From Candidatus Solibacter sp. (lineage in GTDB: Bacteria > Acidobacteriota > Terriglobia > Bryobacterales > Bryobacteraceae), in NCBI GenBank assembly GCA_017883345.1, contig JADGNT010000274.1, positions 1 to 6,751 on the forward strand: a DNA stretch of 6,751 nucleotides, in the 5' to 3' direction. The notes below the pieces were generated by a model. It was given only the letters and a program-made list of their open reading frames with translations. It was not told the DNA's origin and did no database searches. Positions 1 to 5,854 of the stretch are shown piece after piece. Position 1 is the first letter of the stretch; every line of letters begins with the position of its first letter. Both the position numbers and the translations under genes were made by a program.

Positions 1-1482
1 GGTTCCCACACGGTTCGCTTCGGCGCCGATTACCGGCGCATGGTGCCCATCCGGCGCGATGCCACCAGCGTCCTCAGCGTCATCGCCGACGACATCACCT
101 CCCTCACCGATAAGAGGAACCTCTGGCTCGGCAGTTCCGCGGCGGTCAGTGCCGCCACCGAGGTGACGGAACTCTCGCTCTGGGCGCAGGACACCTGGCA
201 GATCTCGCCGCGCATCCTGATCACGCCCGGTTTGCGCTGGGAGTTCAACCCCTCGCCAGCGGCCTCCGCGCCGTACTTCCTGGATCCCCAGACTGGCACC
301 TTCTTCGATCACAACAACCGCCTGCTCTGGCCCGCGGCCTACAAGAATTTCGCGCCCCGCCTGGGCGCGGCCTGGCGCGTGCGCAAAAGCGGGCGGACCG
401 TGTTTCGCGCCGGCGGCGGCCTGTTCTACGATTCCAGCATGAGCATCGCCACCGACCTGATCAATGGCGGGCCCTTCAGCATCACCCAGTTGACCAACAG
501 CGCCCACGCCCCCTTCTCGTCGCTGCTAAGCTACGCCTTCTCGCCCAATCTGCGGCTGCCTCGTTTGACCGAGTGGAACTTCACGCTCGATCAGGCGCTG
601 GGCGGGCACGACGTCCTCTCCATGGGCTACGTCGGGTCCGCCGGCCGCCGCCTGATCCGCCGCGAAGTCGGCGGCCCCGGCAATACCCCCACGGCTCTGT
701 TCGCGGTCACCACCAACAACGGCGCTTCCGAATACCAGGCTTTGCAGGTGCAGTATCGCCGTAGAGTGCTGCAAGGTTTTCAGTCGCTGGTGTCCTACTC
801 CTGGTCGCACTCGCTGGATAACGATTCGAGCGATGCCTTTCTGATGTGGGCGGGTCCCGGCTCCAACGCCGCGCGCGATCACGCCTCCAGCGATTTCGAC
901 CTGCGCCACTCCCTGACCGCCGCGCTAACCTACGAACTCCCCGTGCGCCCCACCGGCGTGGCGCGGTGGCTCGGCGGATGGGCCATCGATTCGCTGGTGC
1001 GCGGGCGCAGCGGCTTTCCGATCTCCGTGCTGCTCAATGAGCAATACCAGGGCATCGCGCTGGCCAACGCGTTCCGTCCCGACCGCATCCTCAATCAGCC
1101 GATCTGGCTCGACGATGCGTCCGCCCCCGGCGGCAAGCGGTTGAACCGGGCAGCGTTTCAAGCCGCCCCAGCCGGCACGCAGGGCACGCTGGGCCGCAAC
1201 TCAATCCCGGGCTTCGGTATGGGGCAGGTGGATCTCGCCCTGCGCCGCGAGTTCCACTGGCAGGACCGCAAGGTCGTTCAGGTGCGCCTGGAAGCCTTCA
1301 ACGCGCTGAACCATGCCAATTTCGGCGACCCGGTGAAGTTCCTGAGCAGCGCCGTATTCGGCCAATCGACCTCGATGTTGAACTTGATGCTCGGTACCGG
1401 CAGCCCGGGCAGCGGACTGTCCCCCATCCTGCAGACCGGCGGACCGAGATCCCTGCAAGGAACCGTGCGCTTCCGGTTTTGA
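1..1482 (+). CDS. TonB-dependent receptor, Oar-like, C-terminal part (5' truncated by window edge)
   Basis: The frame is open from base 1 to the TGA at 1480-1482, giving 493 residues; the first in-frame ATG (base 40) is internal, because the preceding codons already read as receptor sequence (GSHTVRFGADYRR). The piece is the outer-membrane beta-barrel part of the large Acidobacteria/Oar-type receptors that normally start with a carboxypeptidase-regulatory-like domain and a plug, both absent here. Visible hallmarks are alternating hydrophobic and aromatic strands with signature stretches such as NFAPRLGAAWRV, FRAGGGLFYD, SEYQALQVQYRR, YSWSHSLDNDSSD, FDLRHSLTAALTYELP and FNALNHANFGDP, and a final barrel strand ending GTVRFRF with a terminal Phe, as expected for BAM-dependent insertion. 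Its likely role is TonB-dependent uptake of a large substrate or an outer-membrane structural role; the substrate cannot be told. No clear terminator follows. Confidence 0.93.
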   Translation, partial: GSHTVRFGADYRRMVPIRRDATSVLSVIADDITSLTDKRNLWLGSSAAVSAATEVTELSLWAQDTWQISPRILITPGLRWEFNPSPAASAPYFLDPQTGTFFDHNNRLLWPAAYKNFAPRLGAAWRVRKSGRTVFRAGGGLFYDSSMSIATDLINGGPFSITQLTNSAHAPFSSLLSYAFSPNLRLPRLTEWNFTLDQALGGHDVLSMGYVGSAGRRLIRREVGGPGNTPTALFAVTTNNGASEYQALQVQYRRRVLQGFQSLVSYSWSHSLDNDSSDAFLMWAGPGSNAARDHASSDFDLRHSLTAALTYELPVRPTGVARWLGGWAIDSLVRGRSGFPISVLLNEQYQGIALANAFRPDRILNQPIWLDDASAPGGKRLNRAAFQAAPAGTQGTLGRNSIPGFGMGQVDLALRREFHWQDRKVVQVRLEAFNALNHANFGDPVKFLSSAVFGQSTSMLNLMLGTGSPGSGLSPILQTGGPRSLQGTVRFRF

Positions 1483-1576
1483 TTCCGCGATAAACTTGAG
1501 AGAAGCTCAGCAAGCATTCGCCGCCCACCCCAATTGCAGTGCGGCAAAAATGCTCTGGGTGTCTTCCCGACAGGAT

Positions 1577-1618
1577 CGGGCTGTGGCGCAGCCTGGCTAG
1601 CGCGCTTGCTTGGGGTGC
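1577..1618 (+). pseudogene. tRNA-Pro(GGG) gene fragment, 5' half only
   Basis: Read as a tRNA, the sequence gives a 5' acceptor strand CGGGCTG (1577-1583), the TG linker, a D stem GCGC/GCGC (1586-1589 with 1600-1603) enclosing loop AGCCTGGCTA, then anticodon-stem strand CTTGC (1605-1609), loop TTGGGGT (1610-1616, anticodon GGG at 1612-1614) and the first two bases GC of the returning strand. After 1618 the expected AAG is replaced by GCC, and no T-arm (GGTTCGAATCC-like) follows. The pattern is that of bacterial proline tRNAs, whose D arm and anticodon arm are very conserved. It lies about 100 bp from the 3' end of a tyrosine recombinase remnant, so it is best explained as an integration or excision scar. 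A functional tRNA is very unlikely. The identification is by eye and not scored with a covariance model. Confidence 0.72.
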
Positions 1619-1620
1619 GC

Positions 1621-1712
1621 CCGTCACCAGCCCTTCCCAAGATCCCTTCTCTCATCGAAAGCCCCGTCGGACGGGCCTCTCACGCATCTAGGTTTGGTTG
1701 GGCTGGTGACGG
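1621..1712. repeat. Perfect 13-bp inverted repeat between tRNA fragment and integrase remnant
   Basis: The bases CCGTCACCAGCCC at 1621-1633 are exactly complementary to GGGCTGGTGACGG at 1700-1712, with 66 bases between. A few further pairs are possible just inside the arms (for example 1636-1637 with 1696-1697, and 1639-1640 with 1693-1694). The left arm begins two bases after the tRNA-Pro homology stops and the right arm ends five bases before the recombinase stop codon. The position would suit recombinase arm-type or core-type binding sites of an old attachment site, but it could also be a secondary-structure element. The function is inferred from position only. Confidence 0.55.
1661..1676. 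terminator. Weak hairpin, possible decayed terminator
   Basis: CCCGT (1663-1667) pairs with ACGGG (1671-1675) across a 3-base loop, with an extra G-C pair (1661 with 1676) beyond one bulged base. Reading plus, the stem is preceded by GAAA and followed by CCTCTC; reading minus, it is followed by TTTCG. It sits where a tRNA terminator (plus) or the terminator of the recombinase gene (minus) would be expected. The T tract is poor on both strands, so termination is uncertain. Confidence 0.3.
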
Positions 1713-1717
1713 CTTGG

Positions 1718-2167
1718 TTATCGCCTCTCTTTGAAGAGACCCTTTGCAATGGCCTTGACCGCCGGCCGTCTGCGCTCCAGATCCTCGGTGGTGTAGTGGG
1801 CCGTCATCTCTTGGCTGGCGTGACCGAGGCTGTTCTGCCGGTCCAATGGGCGCATGCCGTTCCGGTCTGTCTGCGTTGCAAAATAGCGCCGGAAGGCGTG
1901 CCAACCTAATCGGGGAATGCCGGCTTTCTTGCAGGCGGTTACCAGCTTGCGCCGCGTTTGGTCCTCGCTAATACAGAAGGCGTTCGCGAACCCGGGCCAG
2001 CAGACCAGCCGGCAGCGCAAATTGCAGCCTTGATGCCGCTGGCGCCTGCCGCGACGCGCGTAAGCCGCATTCGCGCTGCCCAACACATCCGCGGCTTGTG
2101 CGGTCCCGAGCGCCACGAGCGTTAGGAAAACCGCTGCGCGAGCAATCGCGTTTACCGCGCCACTCAT
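1718..2167 (-). pseudogene. Chimeric reading frame: secreted-protein start fused to tyrosine recombinase C-terminus
   Basis: A 149-codon frame made of two unrelated parts. Residues from about 57 to 149 (roughly 1718-1999) are the C-terminal catalytic end of a phage-type tyrosine recombinase (Phage_integrase family). They contain the box II motif HAFRR (His90, Arg93), the box III motif LGHAS (His116), the tyrosine nucleophile in AHYTTED (Tyr125), and a basic tail ERRRPAVKAIAKGLFKERR. The N-terminal arm-binding and core-binding domains and the first catalytic Arg (box I) and Lys are missing, while complete enzymes have about 300-400 residues, so it cannot recombine DNA. Residues 1-26 form a Sec signal peptide, which makes no sense on a cytoplasmic recombinase. 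The ATG overlaps the GH44 stop as ATGA, so the frame may still be translated by coupling. The junction lies somewhere in residues 36-57, an Arg/Cys-rich stretch I cannot assign. Confidence 0.82.
2090..2167 (-). other. Signal-peptide start of a lost secreted-protein gene downstream of GH44
   Basis: The first residues MSGAVNAIAR form a short basic n-region, AAVFLTLVALGTA a hydrophobic core, and AQA followed by AD a good signal peptidase I site near residue 25. The start codon shares bases with the GH44 stop (TGA at 2164-2166, ATG at 2165-2167), the layout of a second gene in an operon translated by termination-reinitiation. The body of the protein is gone, replaced by recombinase sequence, so its function cannot be known; an extracellular or periplasmic partner of the GH44 enzyme is the natural guess. 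Confidence 0.55.
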
Positions 2168-4656
2168 CGCACTGCCACCGTCACGCCTTCCTGGCTGGTT
2201 CGATTTCCCACCTTCACCCGCAGCGGCACCCGATCCCCAGGCGTCACATCCTGCGAAATCCGCGCATTGATTTGAAGCAGCCCAGGTAGGTTGCCGGGAG
2301 CCGCGCCCGCGTACTCCACCGCCGCCGGCAATCCACCGATCTCGACCGATACCGGCCCGAGCGGCTTCGGCAGCACGTCCACTGCCGGCCGGCCGTCCAC
2401 GCCCGGAGGATCCGTGATGCCCTCACCCGTGCCCCACAAGACCACCACCGACCCAGGGCGCGCCGGCGCCGATGCCGAATTCCGCGTGACATTGTCTTCG
2501 TTCAGAATCGCACCCTGCCCCTTGCCGCTGAAGTCCATCGTGAACAGTCCCGGCGCGGTCGCTCCGATTGCGACCTCGACCGGCTCCGACCGCACGCCCT
2601 TGTACTCCACCTGGACGTGCGTCGTCGTCTTGGTGGCGCCGAAGTACGGCACCACCGCCGAACACTGGGTCGATACCGCATACACCATCGGCGCCGGAAT
2701 ACCGTCAAACAGAATGCGAACCTCACCCGCCGTGCTGCTCACCAAACCGTTGCTGTCCTGCTGCAGCGGCACCGGTTTGTCCGGACCCATATGGCTCCCC
2801 CACACCACCACCATCTGTCCGGGAGCAATCGCCGAATCGTACGATGCCGCATTGGTGACTGCCGTGACAAACGGCCGCTCCACCGGCAGCGCTACCGGCG
2901 GAATCGCCAGCAGCGTGATCGAATTCGCCGGGAACACCATGCCGATGCTGTGGCCGCTCACGGGGACATCCGGCTGCGCCACGATCGCGCTCGGTTGCGC
3001 CGCGCTATACTGCCAGACCTTTGCCGCCGCGCCCGGGGAAAAGTTCGCCAGGCTCACCAGGCTCGAAAGATCGTCGGCGGTCTTATTGACCGCGATCAGC
3101 GTGAGGTTCAAGTCCGACCGCACGGCGGCATAGAGGGCCAGCTTGCTCTGGTCGGCGCTGGTGGCCTGCACGCCGGTCTCGCCGAATGTTCCGCCGATGC
3201 CGTCATAGTTTCGGTAGATCTTGAACGCGAGCGCGCCCGGGTCGGTTGGCTTCGGTGGTCCCCACAGGTTCGCCGCGTCCAGTCCTTCGCGTCCGAAAAT
3301 GCCCAGCAGATCGGCCTGCGCGAGGGCGCCATTGATGTTGTCGAGCGCGCCCCAGTTGTATTCGGTGAGCGCCATCTTCGTCCCCGGATAGTTCTGCGCC
3401 ACCATCTCGCGCAGCCGCGGAATGAAGCGCGGAGCCACCGGAATCCCGTTGTTCTCCACGTCCTTGATCCAGTAATCGCCGGTCACCACGTATGCCGGAT
3501 CCCAAAACACGCGCGTCGAATCGAGGCGCAGGGCCTGCGTGGCGGCGCTCCCGGCGCTCGAGAATGCCACGTTGGCAGGCGCCAGGTACGCGTGCTGATC
3601 CAGGTAATCGAGCAGCCGGACGCCGTGCTGCTGCTCGTAATTTCGCATCTGCTGCAGATACCAGGGCAGAAACGCCACGCCAGAGTGCGCGTTGCGGTCC
3701 ACCGCGTTCGACCAGTAATTGCCGCGCGCCTGTCCCGCAACGATGTCCTTCTTGGAAAACCACAGCGACGCCCAGTTGTCGCCCACCGGTCCCGACACCA
3801 GCGCCGTGGCGTCGCCCTGCTTGATCGCCTCCGCATATTTGATATCCAGCGCCAGTACCTCATCGTACGTGTACGGATCGGGATGGATGTCGCGGTGCAT
3901 GGTGTCCCACCAGATCGGTTCGTTGTCCAGGCACCAGATGGCCACGCCGCCCTGGTTGGCTTTTCCATAACGCGATACCGCATAGCGCACCCAGTCGGCC
4001 TGCAAGGTCTCATCCGATTGCGCGTACGCGTCCGTGGGATCGTTCTTAATGTAGACGGGATTCTTGGGACCCTTGCCGTCGTTCACCGAAGAATCGCCGC
4101 ACGCGGGATCGTACACGATGCCGTTGCCGCATTTCGCGGTGTGGTACTGGGCGTAGGGATCTACTTTGCACTGGCTGCCATACGTTCTGATGTCGAAGCT
4201 GCACATCTCCTTGCGACCATTCGGCAGCCAGCCGAGCACCGGGATGGTCCCCACGATTTTGCCGCCGCTCACCCGCACCTGGTCCGCGAACTGATTGAAA
4301 GACGATCCGTCCGGCAACTTCGCGGCATTCACGCTGGTATCCGGCAGCACCTCGTAAAACCAGTCGGCATCGAGGTTGTCCACGTCGAACTTCCAGTGAT
4401 AGGTGCTGGTGCTGTTTCCGCCCCAACGCCGCCCGGTGGCGCGGATATCGAGAGCCGCCGCCGCCGCGAGCGCCGCATTCTGCGGAGTGTTGCCGCTCCC
4501 CAGATCCCAATAAAAATTGATCCCGTAAATATCCGGCGAAATCGCGTGCCGTCCGGCGTTGGCATCCACGGAGAGCGCCGGACCGGGCTGCTGTGCCAAT
4601 CCGGCGAGAACGGCGGCGAGGCAGAGAAAAGCGGTACGCAGAGATATCACTCCCAC
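2164..4656 (-). CDS. Secreted glycoside hydrolase family 44 (endoglucanase/xyloglucanase type) with Solibacter-type C-terminal domain
   Basis: The predicted product has 830 residues, counted from GTG at 4656. Residues 1 to about 22 are a Sec signal peptide (hydrophobic core AFLCLAAVLAGLA). The catalytic region spans about residues 29-586. It contains RRWGGNSTSTYHWKFD, the DNEP motif with the predicted acid/base Glu246, and TEYNWG with the predicted nucleophile Glu432, the two-Glu arrangement of the retaining GH44 (beta/alpha)8 barrel followed by a beta domain. GH44 enzymes cleave internal beta-1,4-glucan bonds in cellulose derivatives and xyloglucan. Residues about 594-830 (VTNAASYDSAIAPGQMVVVWG onward, two similar Ig-like halves) match the Solibacter C-terminal domain TIGR03437, of unknown function and presumably extracellular; no dockerin or known CBM is seen. 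GTG 4656 is chosen because GAGGA lies 4 bases upstream; GTG 4650 and ATG 4713 are in frame, but the ATG lacks a Shine-Dalgarno and would bury the signal peptide. The exact polymer substrate is not predictable. Confidence 0.9.
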   Translation of the reverse strand: MGVISLRTAFLCLAAVLAGLAQQPGPALSVDANAGRHAISPDIYGINFYWDLGSGNTPQNAALAAAAALDIRATGRRWGGNSTSTYHWKFDVDNLDADWFYEVLPDTSVNAAKLPDGSSFNQFADQVRVSGGKIVGTIPVLGWLPNGRKEMCSFDIRTYGSQCKVDPYAQYHTAKCGNGIVYDPACGDSSVNDGKGPKNPVYIKNDPTDAYAQSDETLQADWVRYAVSRYGKANQGGVAIWCLDNEPIWWDTMHRDIHPDPYTYDEVLALDIKYAEAIKQGDATALVSGPVGDNWASLWFSKKDIVAGQARGNYWSNAVDRNAHSGVAFLPWYLQQMRNYEQQHGVRLLDYLDQHAYLAPANVAFSSAGSAATQALRLDSTRVFWDPAYVVTGDYWIKDVENNGIPVAPRFIPRLREMVAQNYPGTKMALTEYNWGALDNINGALAQADLLGIFGREGLDAANLWGPPKPTDPGALAFKIYRNYDGIGGTFGETGVQATSADQSKLALYAAVRSDLNLTLIAVNKTADDLSSLVSLANFSPGAAAKVWQYSAAQPSAIVAQPDVPVSGHSIGMVFPANSITLLAIPPVALPVERPFVTAVTNAASYDSAIAPGQMVVVWGSHMGPDKPVPLQQDSNGLVSSTAGEVRILFDGIPAPMVYAVSTQCSAVVPYFGATKTTTHVQVEYKGVRSEPVEVAIGATAPGLFTMDFSGKGQGAILNEDNVTRNSASAPARPGSVVVLWGTGEGITDPPGVDGRPAVDVLPKPLGPVSVEIGGLPAAVEYAGAAPGNLPGLLQINARISQDVTPGDRVPLRVKVGNRTSQEGVTVAVR

Positions 4657-4950
4657 ATTTTCCTCGAAGGCGCGCCCGAAATCCAGTGGCTTCCCTAGCT
4701 CCGCCGCAATCATAGGAAATCAATAGCTTCGCGGGCTCCGGCGAGCAGGAGGCGAGCCAGACGCCCCTCAGTTCCTCCTGGCGCTGGTTCTCTCTGGCCG
4801 CGACCGGATGCGTATGAATGTCCGTTAGGGTAGCCACGTTCAAAACCGGCCGTCGCCGCACAGCGCCGATCCCGGCCGGCGAGATTGACCGGCATCGATG
4901 GGCGACCGGGCATCGCCAACCGGAACTTGCTACCCTGAGACATTGACCAA
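4657..4950. other. Divergent intergenic region between GH44 and the pxpB remnant
   Basis: About 290 bases without a convincing gene. On the minus strand a -10-like TATGAT (4709-4714) would place a transcript start about 45 bases before the GH44 GTG, but the -35 position (4732-4737) reads AGCCCG and is poor, so this is only a weak promoter candidate. The 12-mer CCGGCCGGCGAG occurs at 4872-4883 and again at 4959-4970, inside the start of the pxpB remnant. GGGTAGC (4828-4834) and GCTACCC (4929-4935) form a short inverted pair. Minus-strand open frames through here show no recognisable domain. Confidence 0.4.
4661..4665 (-). promoter_or_regulatory. Ribosome binding site deciding the GH44 start
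   Basis: On the minus strand GAGGA is followed by AAAT and then GTG at 4656. The same site is 10 bases from the alternative GTG at 4650. The earlier ATG at 4713 has no purine-rich sequence before it. This favours a start directly before the signal peptide. Confidence 0.5.
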
Positions 4951-5229
4951 GTGACCATCCGGCCGGCGAGCGACCGCTCACTCCTGCTCTCTTTCGGCGA
5001 CGAGATTTCTTTCGACGCCCACCTCGCCGTCGCGCGCCTGGCTCGCTGCCTCCTAGGCGTCCGCGGCATCCTCAATCTGCACCCGGCCTACACTTCCGTA
5101 CTGGTAGATTTCGATCCCCGATTGCGCTCCCACGCCCAAGTGGAGGCGCTCGTGCGACGCCTCTCTCGCCGCGCACGGGGTTCGCGGCGCCGTAGTGCCA
5201 CGTCCGCCAAGGCCACGCTCGATATCCGG
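4951..5229 (+). pseudogene. pxpB: N-terminal remnant of 5-oxoprolinase subunit B (PxpB/KipI family)
   Basis: From GTG 4951 the frame reads TIRPASDRSLLLSFGDEIS, then VRGILNLHPAYTSVLVDFDP and a helix QVEALVRRLSRR. This is the N-terminal lobe of the PxpB/KipI/allophanate-hydrolase subunit 1 family (pattern: GD-x-(S/A)-LL-(V/L)-x-(F/L)-G-(D/N)-E-I, then G-(V/I)-x-(N/E)-x-x-P-(A/S)-Y-x-S-(L/V)-L-V-x-(Y/F)-D). PxpB with PxpA and PxpC hydrolyses 5-oxoproline to glutamate; family members have about 220-240 residues. Here homology ends at about residue 75-90. The cyclophilin-like second lobe, with its GF-x-PGF-x-YL motif, is absent, and the frame runs on without similarity to a stop at 5484, through the promoter and into the sigma factor gene. 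No pxpC or pxpA neighbour is present. It is therefore a truncated, probably non-functional remnant. The GTG start has no good Shine-Dalgarno. Confidence 0.68.
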
Positions 5230-5258
5230 TTGGACTATCATTGGCTCTGCGGTACAAT
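5230..5258 (+). promoter_or_regulatory. Sigma70-type promoter for the ECF sigma/kinase operon
   Basis: TTGGAC (5230-5235) and TACAAT (5253-5258) are separated by 17 bases. The -10 matches TATAAT in 5 of 6 positions and the -35 carries the key TTG. A start near 5265 would give a leader of about 20 bases containing the ribosome binding site. The -35 element is only half-consensus. Confidence 0.55.
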
Positions 5259-5273
5259 CGCTCCATTCCAATC

Positions 5274-5278
5274 AGGAG
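5274..5278 (+). promoter_or_regulatory. Ribosome binding site of the ECF sigma gene
   Basis: AGGAG ends 6 bases before GTG 5285, an ideal spacing. This sets the start at this GTG rather than at the in-frame ATG at 5195, which lies upstream of the predicted promoter, or ATG 5324, which would cut into sigma region 2. Confidence 0.7.
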
Positions 5279-5284
5279 TACGTA

Positions 5285-5854
5285 GTGGCTTCCGGGTGCG
5301 AAATCACGGTACTGCTCACCGCCATGAAGGGCGGCGACCCCAACGCCGAGACCCGGCTGGTCGGCTTGGTCTACGACGACTTACACGCGCTGGCCCGCCG
5401 CTACATGAGCCGGGAGCGGCCCGACCACACGCTGCAACCCACCGCCCTGGTCCACGAGACGTATCTGCGCCTGATCTCCGATAGCGCCATCGATTGGAAA
5501 AACCGCGCCCACTTCTTCGCCACTGCCGCCACCGTGATGCGCCGGATCCTGGTGGACTACGCCCGCCAACGCGCTGCCGGCAAACGGATCGGGGGACGGC
5601 AAAAAGTGGATCTCGACAGCTTCATGGCTGCCGCCAGCCCGCACGTCGAACAGTTGCTCATCCTCGACCAGGCCCTGACTCGCCTCGCGGAGTGGGGCCC
5701 CCGCCAGGCCCGCGTCGTGGAGATGATGTACTTCGGCGGTTTGACCGAAGAGGAAGCCTCGGAAGTGCTGCAGGTCTCCGTTCGCACCGTCAAGCGCGAT
5801 TGGAGCGCCGCCCGCGCCTGGCTGCAAGGCCAGCTCTCCAAAACACCGAAATGA
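5285..5854 (+). CDS. ECF-family RNA polymerase sigma factor (ECF43 / TIGR02999 type)
   Basis: A 189-residue protein, the usual length for this group. Sigma region 2 spans about residues 8-85, with the group hallmarks LVYDDLHALARRYM, RERPDHTLQPTALVHETYLRL, NRAHFFATAATVMRRILVDYARQRAAGKR. Sigma region 4 spans about residues 130-185, with LTRLAEWGPRQARVVEMMYFGG, LTEEEASEVLQVSVRTVKRDW (helix-turn-helix) and ARAWLQGQL. It should direct RNA polymerase to an unknown regulon. It has its own promoter and ribosome binding site and overlaps the following kinase gene by four bases (ATGA). Sigma factors of this type are commonly encoded next to Ser/Thr kinases and lack a classical anti-sigma partner, so control by kinase phosphorylation is likely but inferred. 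The start is GTG 5285. Confidence 0.93.
   Translation: MASGCEITVLLTAMKGGDPNAETRLVGLVYDDLHALARRYMSRERPDHTLQPTALVHETYLRLISDSAIDWKNRAHFFATAATVMRRILVDYARQRAAGKRIGGRQKVDLDSFMAAASPHVEQLLILDQALTRLAEWGPRQARVVEMMYFGGLTEEEASEVLQVSVRTVKRDWSAARAWLQGQLSKTPK

Noticed and set aside
1515..1550. GCCGC/GCGGC hairpin followed by AAAAA after the receptor gene
   Set aside because: A plus-strand terminator needs a T run after the stem; here it is an A run and the loop is 16 bases, so it is not a convincing terminator.
2197..2210. T-arm-like word GGTTCGATTTCC, a possible displaced tRNA 3' half
   Set aside because: It is coding sequence of the GH44 C-terminus (VGNRTSQEG read on the minus strand) and has no variable loop or acceptor strand around it.
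2617..4698. A 693-codon open frame on the plus strand, antisense to GH44
   Set aside because: It lies wholly opposite a well-supported GH44 gene, is extremely rich in Arg and His, and has no recognisable domain. Long antisense frames are a usual by-product of high-GC codon bias.
4046..4981. A 311-codon minus-strand frame overlapping the GH44 start, with readable words upstream (VATLTDIHTHPVAARE)
   Set aside because: Its main part is a shifted reading of the GH44 N-terminus. The upstream 85 or so codons have no identifiable family, and neighbouring frames look equally plausible, so a gene remnant cannot be supported.
5195..5284. Upstream ATG (5195) extending the sigma factor by 30 residues
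   Set aside because: It lies before the predicted promoter, the extra residues are Pro/Arg-rich and unlike the family, and GTG 5285 has an ideal AGGAG.
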